This document shows, piece after piece, positions 43,792-56,889 of a DNA stretch of 64,000 nucleotides. Position numbers and translations under genes: made by a program. The stretch is from Bacteroidales bacterium. Its GTDB lineage: Bacteria; Bacteroidota; Bacteroidia; Bacteroidales; Lentimicrobiaceae. The notes beneath the pieces are model-generated. The model was not told the DNA's origin. It saw nothing but the letters and a program-made list of their open reading frames with translations, and did no database searches. Where the stretch lies: contig JAEUTG010000028.1 of NCBI GenBank assembly GCA_016788045.1, forward strand, positions 119,396 to 183,395, given 5' to 3'. Within the stretch, counting starts at the first letter, position 1; the number at the start of each line of letters is the position of its first letter.

Positions 43792-46700
43792 TTAATCTTC
43801 AAGAACATCAGCTTTTGAAGCCATCAGTTTTTCGTACTCATCGGCCGAGCCAACAATCAGGTCATCATATTCACGCAATCCGGTTCCGGCCGGGATCAGA
43901 TGTCCTACAATAACATTCTCTTTCAGTCCGAGAAGATCATCGCTCTTGGCATTGATAGAGGCCACGGTAAGAACCTTGGTTGTTTCCTGGAAGGAAGCTG
44001 CGGAAATGAAACTCTTTGTCTGCAACGATGCACGGGTAATCCCCTGCAGCACCTGCTTGGCAGTTGCGGGTTGGGCATCACGTGCTTCGATGAGCTTTTT
44101 ATCGCGGCGCTTCAGCAATGAGTTCTCATCGCGGAGTTTGCGGGCTGTAACAATCTGACCCGGTTTAAGGTTGGTTGAATCACCGGGGTTAATCACCACT
44201 TTCTTACCGAAGATCCAGTCGTTCTCATCGTGGAAGTCGATCTTATTGACCAGCTCCCCTTCGAGGAATTTGGTATCACCCGGGTCGGCAACTTCAACCT
44301 TGCGCATCATCTGGCGAACAATTACCTCATAATGCTTATCGTTGATCTTCACACCCTGAAGCCGGTAAACTTCCTGAATCTCATTCACGATATACTCCTG
44401 AACCTTCATAGGTCCCTTGATCGCCAGAATGTCACTTGGGGTCATGGCACCTTCTGAAAGCGGCGTACCGGCTTTAATGTAGTCGTTCTCCTGTGCAAGA
44501 ATCTGTTTGGAAGTCGGGATCAGGTAACTCTTCTCTTCCCCTGTTTTGGAAGTGATGATTACTTCACGGTTACCACGTTTGAGTTTCTTGCCAAACGATA
44601 CCACGCCATCAATTTCAGCAACGATTGCCGGGTCGGATGGGTTACGGGCCTCAAACAGTTCGGTTACACGTGGCAGACCTCCCGTGATGTCACCGGATTT
44701 TCCGATGGCGCGAGGGATTTTCACCAGGATTTCACCGGCTTTGATTTTACGCCCTTCTTCCACAATAATGTGCGATCCAACAGGGATATCATACACCCTG
44801 AGGTCGGAATTATCACTGCCTACAATCCTGATACTCGGGTTTTTGGCCTTCTGACGCGACTCAATAATCACTTTATCGTGGTAGCCTGTCTGTTCATCTG
44901 ACTCAACCCTGTAGGTTGTTCCTTCAATGATGTTGTCGAAAACAACTTTTCCGGAAACTTCCGACAGAATTACAGCATTGTAAGGATCCCAGTCGCTGAT
45001 GAGCACGCCTTTGGTAACCTCATCTCCCTGACGGGAATAAAGATTGGCACCATAAGGAATGTGTGCAGAGGCAAGAACAATACCGGTGTTTTTGTCAACG
45101 ATACGCATCTCAGCTGAACGGCCGATAACGATATCATATTTCTTACCATCGGCGTTCTCATACTCCACGAACCTGAGTTCATCAATTTCGAGAATACCAT
45201 CATATTTGGCTTCAATGCGCGAAGAAACCGAGATGTTGGATGCAGTACCCCCAACGTGGAAAGTACGGAGGGTAAGCTGTGTTCCGGGCTCCCCGATTGA
45301 CTGGGCAGCGATGACTCCCACAGCCTCGCCTTTCTGAACCATCTGACCGGAAGCCAGGTTTCGGCCGTAGCACTTGGCGCAAACACCCTTCTTCGATTCG
45401 CAGGTAAGTACCGAACGGATTTCAACTGCTTCAATGGGAGAATCTTCTATCACGCGTGAAACGCCTTCGGTAAGCTCTGAACCGGCGCTCACAATCAGTT
45501 CGCCGGTCTGAGGATGATAAATATCGTGCAGGGATACACGGCCAAGAATACGATCGTAAAGTGTTTCAACCACTTCTTCGTTTTTCTTGAGCGCCGTGGT
45601 GGTCAGTCCGCGGAGGGTACCACAGTCTGACTGGGTGATCACCACATCCTGTGCAACATCCACCAGTCTTCGTGTCAGGTAACCGGCGTCGGCCGTTTTG
45701 AGCGCGGTATCGGCAAGACCCTTACGGGCACCGTGGGTTGAAATAAAGTACTCAAGAACCGATAAGCCTTCTTTAAAGTTTGAAAGAATCGGATTTTCGA
45801 TGATTTCACCTCCGGTTGCGCCAGATTTCTGCGGTTTTGCCATAAGTCCCCTCATCCCTGAAAGCTGACGAATCTGCTCCTTCGATCCACGGGCACCGGA
45901 ATCAAGCATCATATAAACCGGATTGAATCCCTGGTGATCCTTGGAAAGATTCTCCATCAGGGTGTAGGTCAATCTCGAATTGGTATGTGTCCAGATATCG
46001 ATAATCTGGTTGTAACGTTCGTTGTTGGTAATGAATCCCATGTTGTAATTGCTCATTACCTCATCAACTTCTTCATTGGCCTGGTTTACCAGCTCTTCCT
46101 TAACTTCAGGAACGATCACATCACTGAGGGTAAACGACAAACCTCCCCTGAAAGCCATGGTATAACCCAGGTTCTTGATATCGTCGAGAAACTGTGCTGT
46201 TTTTGCGGTACCCGTCTTTTTCAGAACGTCACCGATGATGTCACGGAGGGCTTTCTTGGTAAGTAACTGGTTGATGTATCCGAATTCAGCCGGAACAACC
46301 TGGTTGAAAAGTACCCGACCTACCGTAGTCTCGATCAGTTTTGCTGGGGCATCTGATTCATCAGGGTTAACGATTTTGACCCTGATGTATGCGTGAAGAT
46401 CCACAACTTTCTCGTTGTAAGCGATGATTACCTCCTCCGGTGAGTAGAAGGTCATGCCTTCCCCTTTTACCGGGTGCTCAGGAATCGACTTACGTCCTTT
46501 GGTCATATAATAGAGTCCGAGTACCATGTCCTGTGAAGGTACGGTAATCGGAGCACCGTTGGCCGGGTTAAGGATGTTGTGCGAGGCAAGCATGAGCAGC
46601 TGTGCTTCAAGAATTGCAGCATTTCCCAGTGGGACATGCACAGCCATCTGGTCACCGTCAAAGTCAGCATTGAATGCGGTACATACCAGCGGGTGAAGCT

Positions 46701-48102
46701 GAATGGCTTTCCCTTCGATCAGCTTCGGCTGGAATGCCTGAATACCAAGACGGTGAAGTGTTGGAGCACGGTTGAGCAGTACAGGGTGTCCTTTCAGGAT
46801 ATTTTCGAGGATGTCCCATACCACAGGGTCTTTGCGGTCGACAATCTTTTTGGCAGATTTTACAGTCTTCACAATGCCCCTTTCGAGCATCTTCCGTATG
46901 ATAAACGGTTTGAAGAGTTCTGAAGCCATATCCTTGGGGATACCGCATTCATTCAGCTTAAGTTCGGGACCAACGACGATAACCGAACGACCGGAATAGT
47001 CGACACGTTTACCGAGCAGGTTCTGACGGAAACGGCCTTGTTTACCCTTCAGACTGTCGCTGAGTGATTTAAGAGCCCTGTTGGATTCAGTTTTTACCGA
47101 ATTGGCCTTGCGTGAGTTATCGAACAATGAATCGACCGCTTCCTGGAGCATACGTTTTTCATTACGCATGATCACATCCGGAGCTTTGATTTCAATCAGC
47201 CTTTTCAGACGGTTGTTGCGGATGATTACCCTTCTGTAAAGGTCGTTCAGGTCGCTGGTGGCAAAACGTCCACCATCGAGGGGAACCAGGGGCCTCAGTT
47301 CGGGTGGAATCACAGGTACCACTTTCACGATCATCCATTCAGGACGGTTCTCAATGCGGGTCTGTGCATCGCGGAAAGCTTCGAAAACCTGAAGTCTCTT
47401 GAGCGCATCGGCCTTTCTTTGCTGTGAGGTTTCGGTATTGGCTTTGTGCCTCAGATCGAATGATTCATGGTCAAGGTCAATTCCCCTGAGCAGGTCGAAC
47501 AGGGCATCGGCACCCATTTTTGCGATAAACTTGTTGGGATCGCTGTCGTCGAGGTATTGATTTTCTTTTGGTAAAGCATCAAGCACCTCAAAATACTGCT
47601 CTTCGGTGAGCAGGGCAAGCTTTTCAATCTTGACGTCATCCTTGAGCATAACGCCATCCATGATACCGGCCTGAACTACGGCATAACGCTCATAGTAAAT
47701 GATCGAATCGAGGCGCTTTGTATTGAGGTTGAGCAATGCTCCGATTTTGTTGGGCAGAGACCTGAAGAACCAGATGTGTGCCACCGGAACAACCAACTGG
47801 ATATGTCCCATACGCTCACGCCTGACTTTCTTTTCAGTTACCTCAACACCACAACGGTCGCAGACAATGCCTTTGTAACGGATTCTTTTGTATTTCCCGC
47901 AATGGCACTCCCAATCTTTTACCGGGCCGAAAATACGCTCACAAAACAACCCGTCACGCTCCGGCTTATAAGTACGGTAGTTGATGGTTTCGGGTTTGAG
48001 CACTTCACCGCTCGAACGTTCGAGGATTGCTTCCGGTGAAGCCAGGCTTATGGTTATACTGGAGAAATTACTGGAAATTGTGCTGTCTTTTCTGAAAGCC
48101 AT
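43792..48102 (-). CDS. rpoC: RNA polymerase beta' subunit
   Basis: 1436 residues. The N-terminal zinc module is [20 protein letters not shown], and the catalytic Mg-binding loop is [15 protein letters not shown]. The bridge/trigger region includes [20 protein letters not shown]. The second zinc site is [16 protein letters not shown]. It forms the catalytic clamp of the polymerase. The start [11 protein letters not shown] fits Bacteroidota RpoC. It follows rpoB after a 99-nt spacer holding a large hairpin. Confidence 0.99.
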   Translation of the reverse strand: MAFRKDSTISSNFSSITISLASPEAILERSSGEVLKPETINYRTYKPERDGLFCERIFGPVKDWECHCGKYKRIRYKGIVCDRCGVEVTEKKVRRERMGHIQLVVPVAHIWFFRSLPNKIGALLNLNTKRLDSIIYYERYAVVQAGIMDGVMLKDDVKIEKLALLTEEQYFEVLDALPKENQYLDDSDPNKFIAKMGADALFDLLRGIDLDHESFDLRHKANTETSQQRKADALKRLQVFEAFRDAQTRIENRPEWMIVKVVPVIPPELRPLVPLDGGRFATSDLNDLYRRVIIRNNRLKRLIEIKAPDVIMRNEKRMLQEAVDSLFDNSRKANSVKTESNRALKSLSDSLKGKQGRFRQNLLGKRVDYSGRSVIVVGPELKLNECGIPKDMASELFKPFIIRKMLERGIVKTVKSAKKIVDRKDPVVWDILENILKGHPVLLNRAPTLHRLGIQAFQPKLIEGKAIQLHPLVCTAFNADFDGDQMAVHVPLGNAAILEAQLLMLASHNILNPANGAPITVPSQDMVLGLYYMTKGRKSIPEHPVKGEGMTFYSPEEVIIAYNEKVVDLHAYIRVKIVNPDESDAPAKLIETTVGRVLFNQVVPAEFGYINQLLTKKALRDIIGDVLKKTGTAKTAQFLDDIKNLGYTMAFRGGLSFTLSDVIVPEVKEELVNQANEEVDEVMSNYNMGFITNNERYNQIIDIWTHTNSRLTYTLMENLSKDHQGFNPVYMMLDSGARGSKEQIRQLSGMRGLMAKPQKSGATGGEIIENPILSNFKEGLSVLEYFISTHGARKGLADTALKTADAGYLTRRLVDVAQDVVITQSDCGTLRGLTTTALKKNEEVVETLYDRILGRVSLHDIYHPQTGELIVSAGSELTEGVSRVIEDSPIEAVEIRSVLTCESKKGVCAKCYGRNLASGQMVQKGEAVGVIAAQSIGEPGTQLTLRTFHVGGTASNISVSSRIEAKYDGILEIDELRFVEYENADGKKYDIVIGRSAEMRIVDKNTGIVLASAHIPYGANLYSRQGDEVTKGVLISDWDPYNAVILSEVSGKVVFDNIIEGTTYRVESDEQTGYHDKVIIESRQKAKNPSIRIVGSDNSDLRVYDIPVGSHIIVEEGRKIKAGEILVKIPRAIGKSGDITGGLPRVTELFEARNPSDPAIVAEIDGVVSFGKKLKRGNREVIITSKTGEEKSYLIPTSKQILAQENDYIKAGTPLSEGAMTPSDILAIKGPMKVQEYIVNEIQEVYRLQGVKINDKHYEVIVRQMMRKVEVADPGDTKFLEGELVNKIDFHDENDWIFGKKVVINPGDSTNLKPGQIVTARKLRDENSLLKRRDKKLIEARDAQPATAKQVLQGITRASLQTKSFISAASFQETTKVLTVASINAKSDDLLGLKENVIVGHLIPAGTGLREYDDLIVGSADEYEKLMASKADVLED

Positions 48103-48150
48103 ATTTATGTTGAATAAAGTTTTGATGAAGACTTAGAAATACCGGTTGAC

Positions 48151-48192
48151 CGCTGATTCCGGTCAGTGCCTGAACACAGGCCGGAATCAGCG
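48151..48192 (-). other. Long hairpin in the rpoB-rpoC spacer
   Basis: Stem CGCTGATTCCGG (48151-48162) with CCGGAATCAGCG (48181-48192), 12 bp, plus an inner CCTG-AACA-CAGG hairpin. GGTT and AACC extend it outward past a 3-nt bulge. There is no T tract, so it is not a classical terminator. Confidence 0.75.
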
Positions 48193-48201
48193 AACCGTTA
48201 T

Positions 48202-51200
48202 TTAATCGAATGAAATGTTGAGACCCAGTCCCCTCAATTCATGAATCAATACGTTGAATGATTCAGGAATTCCCGGGATCGGCATATTTTCGCCCTTAAC
48301 AATGGCTTCATATGCCTTGGCCCTGCCCATAACATCGTCAGATTTAACTGTGAGTACTTCCTGCAGTATGTGTGAGGCTCCGAAAGCTTCGAGTGCCCAA
48401 ACCTCCATTTCACCAAAACGCTGGCCTCCGAACTGGGCTTTACCTCCGAGCGGCTGCTGGGTAATCAGTGAATAAGGTCCGATCGAACGTGCATGCATCT
48501 TGTCATCAACCATGTGGTGAAGTTTCAGCATGTAGATGTAACCAACTGTAGCCGGCTGATCAAAGGGTTCACCGGTACCTCCGTCGAACAGATAGGTACG
48601 GCCGTTTTCCGGCAAACCGGCTTTTCTCAGGTACTCATTGATTTTGGTATCCGGAGCACCATCAAAAATCGGGGTTGCAAAGTGCAGTCCGAGCTTCTTT
48701 CCTGCCCAGGCCAGTACAGTTTCGTATATCTGCCCGAGGTTCATACGCGAAGGTACACCAAGGGGGTTCAGTACAATGTCAACCGGTGTTCCATCGGCCA
48801 GGAAAGGCATATCCTCTTCACGGACTATACGGGCAACAATACCCTTGTTTCCGTGACGACCTGCCATCTTATCACCCACTTTCAGCTTACGCTTCTTGGC
48901 TACATAAACCTTGGCCATCTGTACAATTCCATTGGGAAGGTCATCACCAACGGTGGCGACGAATTTCTTACGGTTGTAAACGCCCAGAATCTCTTTGTAC
49001 TTAATTATATAGTTATTGATCAATGACTTAACAAGGTCATTCACATCCTTATCGGTGGTCCATTTACCCGGAATCACGTTCAGGTAATCAATGCCCATCA
49101 GCATCTTCTGGGTAAACTTCACTTTTTTGGGCACAATCTCTTCCTTGAAGTTGTTGTATACGCCCTGTGAGGTTTTACCGGATACCAGAATGGTCAGTTT
49201 GTCAACCAGTTTGTTCTTTAATTCCTGAGAATTCTTGGCAAACTCATCGTCCAGAATTTTGACAATGTCCTTTTCTTTTGCTTTAACCTTGCGGTCTTTA
49301 ATCATGCGTGAGAAAAGTTTTTTGTCGACAACCACACCCTTCATGGATGGGGGTGCTTTCAGTGAAGCATCTTTCACATCGCCGGCTTTGTCGCCGAAAA
49401 TGGCCCTCAGCAGTTTTTCTTCAGGGGTAGGATCGCTTTCGCCTTTCGGGGTAATTTTACCGATCAGAATATCGCCTTCATTCACTTCAGCCCCGATGCG
49501 GATAAGACCGTTTTCGTCAAGGTCCTTGGTGGCTTCAACACTTACATTCGGGATATCGCTGGTGAGTTCCTCAACGCCGCGTTTGGTATCGCGTACTTCA
49601 AGGATAAACTCCTCAATGTGAATGGAAGTAAAGATATCTTCTTTAACCACCTTTTCAGAAATTACAATAGCATCTTCGAAGTTGTATCCTTTCCAGGGCA
49701 TGAAAGCCACCATCAGGTTACGTCCGAGTGCCAGATCTCCGAGTTCGGTGCCGTAGCCCTCACAGAGTACCTGTCCTTTTTTCACTTTATCGCCCTTGCG
49801 GACAATAGGACGGAGGTTCATGCAGGTATTCTGGTTGGTACGTGAGAATTTGGTGAGCGGATAATGTTTGACATCGTCATCAAAACTAACCAGTTTCTCT
49901 TCTTCCTGACGAATGTGCCTGATGACCACTTCGCGGGCATCAACATATTCAACCAGTCCGTCACTTTCGGCAGTAACCAGTACCCTTGAATCAAAGGCAA
50001 CACTTTTCTCAATACCGGTTCCAACAATCGGAGCCTCGGGATTGAGCAGGGGAACCGCCTGACGCATCATGTTTGATCCCATGAGCGCACGGTTGGCATC
50101 ATCGTGCTCAAGGAAGGGAATCAGTGAAGCCGCGATTGAGGCAATCTGATTGGGTGCGATATCGATAAGGTCAACGTTCTCCTTTTCAACGATCGGGTAA
50201 TCGGCAAGGTAACGTACTTTGATACGGTCGTGGATAAAATTGCCGGCATCATCCATAGGGGTAGTTGCCTGGGCAATAACCTTGTTTTCTTCTTCTTCAG
50301 CACTCAGGTAAACCGGATCTTCGTTGGGATCGACTTTTCCATTGACAACCCGTTTGTAGGGGGTTTCAATAAATCCGAGTTTGTTGATCTTGGCATAAAC
50401 ACAGAGTGAAGAAATCAATCCGATGTTCGGTCCTTCAGGGGTTTCAATGGTACACAAGCGTCCATAATGGGTGTAGTGTACGTCGCGGACTTCAAATCCG
50501 GCACGTTCACGGGAAAGACCACCGGGTCCCAGTGCTGAAACCCTGCGCTTGTGGGTAAGTTCAGCCAGAGGGTTGGTCTGGTCCATGAACTGTGACAAGG
50601 CGTTGGTTCCGAAGAAGGAGTTGATCACCGAAGAGAGGGTCTTGGCATTGATCAGATCCATTGGGGTGAACACCTCATTATCACGCACATTCATACGTTC
50701 CCTGATGGTACGGGCCATTCTGGCCAATCCAACGCCAAACTGGTTGTGGAGCTGTTCTCCTACAGTTCTTACACGGCGGTTGCTCAGGTGGTCGATGTCG
50801 TCAACCTCAGTACGAAGATTGATAAGACTGATCAGGTAACGGATAATTGAAATAATATCCTGCTTGGTCAGAACCTTGATATCAAGCGAAGTGTCGAGAT
50901 CCAGTTTTTTGTTGATTCTGTAACGGCCAACATCACCGAGATCGTAGCGCTTGTCGGAAAAGAAGAGTTTATCGATGATCCCGCGGGCAGTTTCTTCGTC
51001 AGGCGGTTCAGCGTTACGCAATTGTCTGTAGATATACTCAACAGCTTCCTTTTCAGAGTTGGCAGTATCTTTCTGAAGGGTATTGAAAATAATGGAATAA
51101 TCGATGTTATCCGGATCATCCCTGTGCAGGAGGATGGTTTTGGCTCCGGATTCAACGATCAGGTCAATATGGTGATTTTCAATTTCAGTCTCACGGTCAA

Positions 51201-52008
51201 TAATTACCTCGGTACGCTCAATAGAAACGACTTCTCCGGTATCTTCATCAACGAAGTCTTCAATCCAGTTTTTGAGCACCCTTGCGGCAAGCCTGCGGCC
51301 GACAACTTTTTTGAGTCCGGCTTTGGATACTTTTACTTCCTCGGCGAGGTTGAAAATTTCGAGAATATCTTTATCAGTTTCATAACCGATTGCCCTGAGG
51401 AGGGTTGTTACCGGTAATTTTTTCTTACGGTCAATGTAAGCATACATTACATTGTTGATATCGGTTGTGAATTCCATCCAGGATCCTTTGAAAGGGATGA
51501 TTCTGGCAGAAAACAACTGAGATCCGTTGGCATGGTAGCTGGTACCGAAGAAAACACCTGGAGAACGGTGGAGTTGAGATACAACCACGCGTTCAGCACC
51601 ATTTACCACAAAGGTACCTTTGGGTGTCATATAGGGGATCATTCCCAGGTAGACATCCTGAATGATGGTTTCAAAATCCTCGTGCTCCGGGTCGGTACAA
51701 TACAGCTTAAGCTTGGCTTTAAGCGGGACGCTGTAGGTAAGTCCGCGCTCAATACATTCCTCAATCGAATAACGCGGAGGATCAATGAAGTAATCGAGAA
51801 ACTCGAGTACAAAATTGTTGCGGGCATCGGTAATAGGGAAGTTCTCAGCGAACACCTTATACAATCCTTCCGAGGCCCTGTTCTCCGGGTTGGTTTCTAA
51901 TTGGAAAAAATCCTGAAATGACTTGATTTGAATATCAAGGAAATCAGGATAAGCAGTTTTAATCTTGGAAGTTCCGAAACTAATTCGTTCGATTGTTTTT
52001 GAGGCCAA
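48202..52008 (-). CDS. rpoB: RNA polymerase beta subunit
   Basis: 1268 residues. Rifampicin-region landmarks [20 protein letters not shown] and [13 protein letters not shown] are intact, including the Q, D, H and S positions usually mutated in resistance. The C-terminal [14 protein letters not shown] and [15 protein letters not shown] are present. Start [11 protein letters not shown]. It lies in the rplL-rpoB-rpoC order. The 137-nt spacer upstream carries hairpins that could set RpoB level. Confidence 0.99.
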   Translation of the reverse strand: MASKTIERISFGTSKIKTAYPDFLDIQIKSFQDFFQLETNPENRASEGLYKVFAENFPITDARNNFVLEFLDYFIDPPRYSIEECIERGLTYSVPLKAKLKLYCTDPEHEDFETIIQDVYLGMIPYMTPKGTFVVNGAERVVVSQLHRSPGVFFGTSYHANGSQLFSARIIPFKGSWMEFTTDINNVMYAYIDRKKKLPVTTLLRAIGYETDKDILEIFNLAEEVKVSKAGLKKVVGRRLAARVLKNWIEDFVDEDTGEVVSIERTEVIIDRETEIENHHIDLIVESGAKTILLHRDDPDNIDYSIIFNTLQKDTANSEKEAVEYIYRQLRNAEPPDEETARGIIDKLFFSDKRYDLGDVGRYRINKKLDLDTSLDIKVLTKQDIISIIRYLISLINLRTEVDDIDHLSNRRVRTVGEQLHNQFGVGLARMARTIRERMNVRDNEVFTPMDLINAKTLSSVINSFFGTNALSQFMDQTNPLAELTHKRRVSALGPGGLSRERAGFEVRDVHYTHYGRLCTIETPEGPNIGLISSLCVYAKINKLGFIETPYKRVVNGKVDPNEDPVYLSAEEEENKVIAQATTPMDDAGNFIHDRIKVRYLADYPIVEKENVDLIDIAPNQIASIAASLIPFLEHDDANRALMGSNMMRQAVPLLNPEAPIVGTGIEKSVAFDSRVLVTAESDGLVEYVDAREVVIRHIRQEEEKLVSFDDDVKHYPLTKFSRTNQNTCMNLRPIVRKGDKVKKGQVLCEGYGTELGDLALGRNLMVAFMPWKGYNFEDAIVISEKVVKEDIFTSIHIEEFILEVRDTKRGVEELTSDIPNVSVEATKDLDENGLIRIGAEVNEGDILIGKITPKGESDPTPEEKLLRAIFGDKAGDVKDASLKAPPSMKGVVVDKKLFSRMIKDRKVKAKEKDIVKILDDEFAKNSQELKNKLVDKLTILVSGKTSQGVYNNFKEEIVPKKVKFTQKMLMGIDYLNVIPGKWTTDKDVNDLVKSLINNYIIKYKEILGVYNRKKFVATVGDDLPNGIVQMAKVYVAKKRKLKVGDKMAGRHGNKGIVARIVREEDMPFLADGTPVDIVLNPLGVPSRMNLGQIYETVLAWAGKKLGLHFATPIFDGAPDTKINEYLRKAGLPENGRTYLFDGGTGEPFDQPATVGYIYMLKLHHMVDDKMHARSIGPYSLITQQPLGGKAQFGGQRFGEMEVWALEAFGASHILQEVLTVKSDDVMGRAKAYEAIVKGENMPIPGIPESFNVLIHELRGLGLNISFD

Positions 52009-52054
52009 GGTTGTAAAATTTAAAAGTAAACACTCAGTTATTTAAACAATTAAG

Positions 52055-52117
52055 CCCGATGTACAATCGGGAACAGCAGATTCTGCACCTTTGCGTACGC
52101 AGAGGAACAGAATCTGC
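52055..52117 (-). other. Two hairpins in the rplL-rpoB spacer, attenuator/processing candidate
   Basis: Hairpin 1: CCCGAT-GTACA-ATCGGG (52055-52071). Hairpin 2 (52076-52117): GCAGATTCTG with CAGAATCTGC, then a CA/AA internal loop, then CCTTTGCG with CGCAGAGG closing TA. That is 18 pairs in a near-continuous duplex, as in RNase III substrates. E. coli has an attenuator and an RNase III site at the same place; here the role is inferred by position. Confidence 0.7.
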
Positions 52118-52145
52118 ATGTATAATTGCAAAAAATCCCATCTAC

Positions 52146-52529
52146 TTATTTTACTTCAACCTCTGCACCGGCTTCTTCAAGTTGTTTTTTGAGTGCTTCA
52201 GCTTCGTCTTTGGATACACCTTCCTTAATAGGTTTCGGAGCGGCATCTACGAGTTCTTTGGCTTCTTTGAGGCCAAGGCTGGTGAGTTCTTTCACGAGTT
52301 TAACAACTGCGAGTTTAGCCTGACCAGCTGATTTGAGAATTACGTCGAATGATGATTTTTCTTCAACTGCTGCGGCTTCACCAGCACCAGCGCCACCACC
52401 GGCCATCATTACAGGAGCTGCGGCTGCGGGCTCGATTCCGTATTCATCTTTAAGGATCTGGGCTAATTCGTTAACTTCTTTAACAGTAAGGTTAACCAAT
52501 TGTTCTGCAAAAGCTTTTAAGTCTGCCAT
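52146..52529 (-). CDS. rplL: Ribosomal protein L7/L12
   Basis: 127 residues. An N-terminal dimerisation helix ([20 protein letters not shown]), an Ala/Gly-rich hinge ([18 protein letters not shown]) and a C-terminal domain with [20 protein letters not shown]. It forms the stalk recruiting translational GTPases. It follows rplJ by 74 nt. Confidence 0.98.
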   Translation of the reverse strand: MADLKAFAEQLVNLTVKEVNELAQILKDEYGIEPAAAAPVMMAGGGAGAGEAAAVEEKSSFDVILKSAGQAKLAVVKLVKELTSLGLKEAKELVDAAPKPIKEGVSKDEAEALKKQLEEAGAEVEVK

Positions 52530-52603
52530 TTTTATTGTTGTTTTAATTGTTTTACAATGAAGTTTTGTTAATCGGTTTGAATTATGGTGCTTCCTAATGA
52601 AGC

Positions 52604-53125
52604 TTATGCTTCCCTTTCTGACAGGGTTTTGAGAACTCCGCTTAACTTGTGACCGCCAGACTGCAATGCTGAAATAACATTGTTAGCAGGTGATTTGAGG
52701 GCCAGTATGATATCAGCGATAAGTTCATTCTTGGTTTTAATACTGATCAGGGTATCGAGACTGTGGTCTCCGACAAATGACATTTCTTCAACGAAGGCTC
52801 CTTTTAAAATGGGTCTGTCGCTTGTCTTACGAAATTCCTTGATCAGTTTGGCAGGTTCATTGTTAACTTCCGATAACATAATGGAAGTCGCACCCTTCAG
52901 AGTATCATAAAGCCCTGAGAAGTCCTTATCGGTGCGTTCCATTGCTTTACGTAACAGCTTATTTTTAACAACAATCAGTTTCACGTCACGTTTGAAGCAA
53001 AGGCGGCGAAGCCTGTTGGTTACTTCTACGTTGAGGTTTGAGATATCGGTTATATAAACTGTATTGCTGCTTTGCAGTTGTTCAGTCAGGGTGTCAATCA
53101 GTTGACTCTTTTCTTCTTTTCTCAT
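52604..53125 (-). CDS. rplJ: Ribosomal protein L10
   Basis: 173 residues. The N-terminal globular domain has [19 protein letters not shown] and [14 protein letters not shown]; the C-terminal helix binding L12 is [17 protein letters not shown]. It anchors L7/L12 to 23S rRNA and in many bacteria represses its own operon by binding the leader. Only 40 nt separate it from rplA. Confidence 0.97.
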   Translation of the reverse strand: MRKEEKSQLIDTLTEQLQSSNTVYITDISNLNVEVTNRLRRLCFKRDVKLIVVKNKLLRKAMERTDKDFSGLYDTLKGATSIMLSEVNNEPAKLIKEFRKTSDRPILKGAFVEEMSFVGDHSLDTLISIKTKNELIADIILALKSPANNVISALQSGGHKLSGVLKTLSEREA

Positions 53126-53165
53126 GATAATTTTTCAGTTTTCGAGGAAAGTTCCACAGATTAAC

Positions 53166-53861
53166 TTACGCAGTGATTGATTTTTGATCAACACGAATAC
53201 CCGGACCCATGGTGCTCGACATGAACAAAGATTTCATGTAGGTTCCCTTGGCTGCGGTAGGCTTCAGTTTGACGATGGTCTGAAGAAGTTCTCTTGCATT
53301 TTCGAACAGTTTCTCTTCGTCGAATGAAGTTTTTCCGATGGCAGCATGAACAATACCGAATTTATCAACCTTAAAGTCAATTTTACCGGCTTTTGCTTCA
53401 GTAACCGCTTTTCCAACTTCCATCGTAACGGTGCCGGTTTTGGGGTTAGGCATCAGGCCGCGGGGACCCAATATCTTACCAAGAGCACCTACTTTGGGCA
53501 TAATGCTGGGCATGGTGATGATCACATCAACATCGGTCCAGCCTTCTTTTATTTTCTGGATAAATTCATCCAGTCCGTAGTAATCAGCACCTGCAGCTTT
53601 AGCCTCATCCTCCTTGTCGGGGGTGCAAAGCACCAGAACCCTGACAGTTTTACCAGTTCCGTGTGGCAGCATTACCGTACCCCTGACCATTTGATTGGCT
53701 TTTCGCGGGTCAACACCGAGTCTGACATCAATATCTACTGAGCTATCGAACTTGGTATTGGAAATCTGCTTAACGATTCTGATGGCTTCACTAAGGGAGT
53801 ATGTGCCGCTCTTGTCGAACTTGGCAAGTGCTTCTTTCCTTTTTTTTGTCAATTTAGCCAT
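53166..53861 (-). CDS. rplA: Ribosomal protein L1
   Basis: 231 residues from ATG 53861 (MAKLTKKRK), which matches L1 starts; the frame is open 10 codons further upstream. [20 protein letters not shown] and [20 protein letters not shown] are diagnostic. It binds the L1 stalk of 23S rRNA and commonly represses the rplK-rplA mRNA. Confidence 0.98.
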   Translation of the reverse strand: MAKLTKKRKEALAKFDKSGTYSLSEAIRIVKQISNTKFDSSVDIDVRLGVDPRKANQMVRGTVMLPHGTGKTVRVLVLCTPDKEDEAKAAGADYYGLDEFIQKIKEGWTDVDVIITMPSIMPKVGALGKILGPRGLMPNPKTGTVTMEVGKAVTEAKAGKIDFKVDKFGIVHAAIGKTSFDEEKLFENARELLQTIVKLKPTAAKGTYMKSLFMSSTMGPGIRVDQKSITA

Positions 53862-53920
53862 TTCACGCCTTGTTAAAATTTGTTGTAACAATTTTACTGT
53901 CGCTCTTTGCGTCAGCCTTG

Positions 53921-54370
<450 letters not shown>

Positions 54371-54413
54371 TGTTGAAAACTTAGTGATTTAGAAATTCGC
54401 AGTCACCCGTTCG

Positions 54414-54956
54414 TCAGTCTTTCTCTACTTGCATAAATCCCAGTTCGAGCGGAGTTTTACGGCCAAATATTTTAACCATAACCTTCAGTTTTTTCTTCTC
54501 TTCGTTGATCTCTTCGATCACTCCGGTAAAACTGTTGAAAGGTCCGTCGATAACTGTTACGGTTTCGCCAACGATAAACGGAACACTGACTTCTTCGCCC
54601 TGTTCTGTCAATTCGTCAACTTTACCCAATATGCGGTTTACTTCAGCCGGACGGAGGGGAACGGGTTCACCCTTGGAGCCGAGAAAACCTAAAACCCCGG
54701 GCACATTTTTGATGATGTGCGGGATTTCACCAACCAGCGTTGCTTCAATAAGAATGTAACCAGGAAGATAATTGCGCTCTTTACTGATCTTCTTACCCTT
54801 ACGTACCTGGTAAATCTTTTCGGTAGGAATCAACACCTGTGATATATAATCACTGATGCCAAGGCGGTTGATCTCGCTTTCAAGGTATTGTTTTACCTTT
54901 TTCTCGTTACCGCTGATGGCCCTGATTACGTACCACTTTTTACTGTCATCAACCAT
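54414..54956 (-). CDS. nusG: Transcription elongation factor NusG
   Basis: 180 residues. The NGN domain has [19 protein letters not shown] and [10 protein letters not shown]. The KOW domain has [20 protein letters not shown]. It couples RNA polymerase with ribosomes or Rho. It follows secE by 68 nt and precedes rplK by 43 nt. Confidence 0.98.
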   Translation of the reverse strand: MVDDSKKWYVIRAISGNEKKVKQYLESEINRLGISDYISQVLIPTEKIYQVRKGKKISKERNYLPGYILIEATLVGEIPHIIKNVPGVLGFLGSKGEPVPLRPAEVNRILGKVDELTEQGEEVSVPFIVGETVTVIDGPFNSFTGVIEEINEEKKKLKVMVKIFGRKTPLELGFMQVEKD

Positions 54957-55024
54957 ACTGAATTGAATACAAGGTTAGTTGGTTTACAACTACTGATTTA
55001 GAATTATAGAGAAATGGTCACTTC

Positions 55025-55222
55025 TTAAAACAGCAGGTAGAACTGTTTTAATAAAGTCTGGAAAGACATATCCATCAGATAAACGACCAATGCGATTATG
55101 AGGGAAGCGATGGATACAACTATTGCACTGTTCTGGAGCTCACTCCAGGTAGGCCAGGAAGTCTTGTTGATCAACTCATCGTAACTTGTGTTGATATACT
55201 CCTGAATCTTTGTCTTTGCCAT
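55025..55222 (-). CDS. secE: Preprotein translocase subunit SecE
   Basis: 65 residues, the short single-span form. It has an amphipathic helix with ELINKTSWPTWSELQNSAIV and a membrane span VSIASLIIALVVYLMDM. WP-x-W and position before nusG support the call. It stabilises SecY in the inner membrane. Confidence 0.95.
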   Translation of the reverse strand: MAKTKIQEYINTSYDELINKTSWPTWSELQNSAIVVSIASLIIALVVYLMDMSFQTLLKQFYLLF

Positions 55223-55243
55223 TTGACCTGTTTATTATTATTG

Positions 55244-55316
55244 CACGGGAGGAGAGACTCGAACTCCCAACCAACGGTTTTGGAGACCGCTACTCTACCA
55301 ATTGAGCTACACCCGT
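55244..55316 (-). tRNA. tRNA-Trp (CCA)
   Basis: Full cloverleaf on the minus strand. The D arm is GCTCAATTGGTAGAG, the anticodon loop CTCCAAA with CCA, and the T arm GGGAGTTCGAGTCTCTC. The acceptor pairs ACGGGTG with CTCCCGT, leaving one U-U mismatch at 6:67. It lies between tuf and secE, its normal place. No encoded CCA end. Confidence 0.95.
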
Positions 55317-55372
55317 TTGAATTCTTTCAAGAGGACTAAACCCCGCCAATTTTAGTTTATTTAATATGGCAA

Positions 55373-55403
55373 GGATAAAGACAGGACAAGCCTGTCTTTA
55401 TCC
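55373..55403 (-). other. 13-bp perfect hairpin between tuf and tRNA-Trp
   Basis: GGATAAAGACAGG-ACAAG-CCTGTCTTTATCC starts 14 nt after the tuf stop. There is no T tract on the minus strand, so processing, partial termination or mRNA 3'-end protection are all possible. Confidence 0.7.
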
Positions 55404-55416
55404 CGGGTAATGTTAT

Positions 55417-56604
55417 TTAGTCGAGAATTTCGGTTACCTGACCTGCACCTACGGTACGACCACCTTCGCGGATAGCAAAACGGAGGTTTTTAGCCATAGC
55501 AATAGGAGCAATCAACTTAACAACAACTGAAAGGTTGTCGCCAGGCATAACCATCTCTACTCCATCAGGAAGGTGTACTTCACCGGTAACGTCGGTTGTC
55601 CTGAAATAGAACTGAGGACGGTACCTGTTGTGGAAAGGAGTGTGACGTCCGCCTTCTTCTTTCTTCAGGATATAAACCTCGCCTTTGAATTCTTTGTGAG
55701 GAGTAATCGAACCTGGTTTGGCAATAACCATACCACGACGGATTTCGTCCTTGTCAATACCGCGGAGGAGCAGACCAGCGTTGTCTCCGGCTTCCCCTGT
55801 ATCGAGGATCTTACGGAACATTTCAACTCCGGTAACCACTGATTTCAGTTTCTCAGCATCCAGACCGATGATTTCAACGGGGTCTCCGGTGTGGATAACG
55901 CCGGTTTCAATACGACCGGTTGCAACGGTTCCACGGCCGGTGATTGAGAACACGTCTTCAATCGGCATGAGGAATGGTTTGTCAACATCACGTGGAGGCA
56001 GCGGAATCCATGAATCAACTGCAGCCATCAGTTCCATAACTTTTTCAACCCATTTCGGCTCTTTGTTGAGTCCGCCAAGTGCTGAACCCTGAATAACCGG
56101 TGAGTTGTCGCCGTCGAAACCGTAGAAAGTCAGCAGATCGCGGATTTCCATCTCAACGAGCTCGAGAAGTTCGGGATCGTCAACAAGGTCAACCTTGTTC
56201 ATGAAAACAACGAGACGGGGAACACCTACCTGACGGGCGAGAAGAATGTGCTCGCGGGTCTGAGGCATAGGACCGTCGGTTGCAGCTACTACGAGAATAG
56301 CGCCGTCCATCTGGGCAGCACCGGTAACCATGTTCTTTACATAGTCAGCGTGACCAGGGCAGTCAACGTGTGCATAGTGACGATTTGCTGTCTGGTACTC
56401 AATGTGAGCGGTATTAATGGTAATACCCCTTTCTTTTTCTTCCGGAGCGTTGTCGATGGAGTCAAATGACCTGTATTCTGACAAACCTGCATCAGCAAGA
56501 ATCAGCGTAATAGCAGCGGTTAAGGTGGTTTTACCGTGGTCAACGTGACCGATGGTACCAACATTAACGTGCGGTTTGGAACGATCAAATTTTTCTTTTG
56601 CCAT
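55417..56604 (-). CDS. tuf: Elongation factor Tu
   Basis: 395 residues. G1 is [11 protein letters not shown]2 has [13 protein letters not shown]3 DCPGHADY, G4 NKVD. Domain 3 ends [10 protein letters not shown]. It delivers aminoacyl-tRNA to the ribosome. It lies between two tRNA groups, typical of co-transcribed tuf-tRNA units. Confidence 0.99.
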   Translation of the reverse strand: MAKEKFDRSKPHVNVGTIGHVDHGKTTLTAAITLILADAGLSEYRSFDSIDNAPEEKERGITINTAHIEYQTANRHYAHVDCPGHADYVKNMVTGAAQMDGAILVVAATDGPMPQTREHILLARQVGVPRLVVFMNKVDLVDDPELLELVEMEIRDLLTFYGFDGDNSPVIQGSALGGLNKEPKWVEKVMELMAAVDSWIPLPPRDVDKPFLMPIEDVFSITGRGTVATGRIETGVIHTGDPVEIIGLDAEKLKSVVTGVEMFRKILDTGEAGDNAGLLLRGIDKDEIRRGMVIAKPGSITPHKEFKGEVYILKKEEGGRHTPFHNRYRPQFYFRTTDVTGEVHLPDGVEMVMPGDNLSVVVKLIAPIAMAKNLRFAIREGGRTVGAGQVTEILD

Positions 56605-56658
56605 ATTAAATAATTGTTGTGTTAATTGTTACAAACTTAAAATAAGTAAATAAACCTG

Positions 56659-56730
<72 letters not shown>

Positions 56731-56777
56731 TTGAAGTACAAACAGTATTCCAAAGGAAAACTGTTTATACTATCTGG

Positions 56778-56850
56778 AGCGGAAGACGGGGCTCGAACCC
56801 GCCACCTATAGCTTGGAAGGCTATCGCTCTACCAAATGAGCTACTTCCGC
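56778..56850 (-). tRNA. tRNA-Gly (TCC)
   Basis: Acceptor GCGGAAG with CTTCCGC, anticodon arm ATAGC-CTTCCAA-GCTAT with TCC, T loop TTCGAGC. 47 nt from tRNA-Thr(GGT). Confidence 0.97.
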
Positions 56851-56889
56851 ATATCGTTTATGTGTAAATGCATACACACAAACTTTTTG

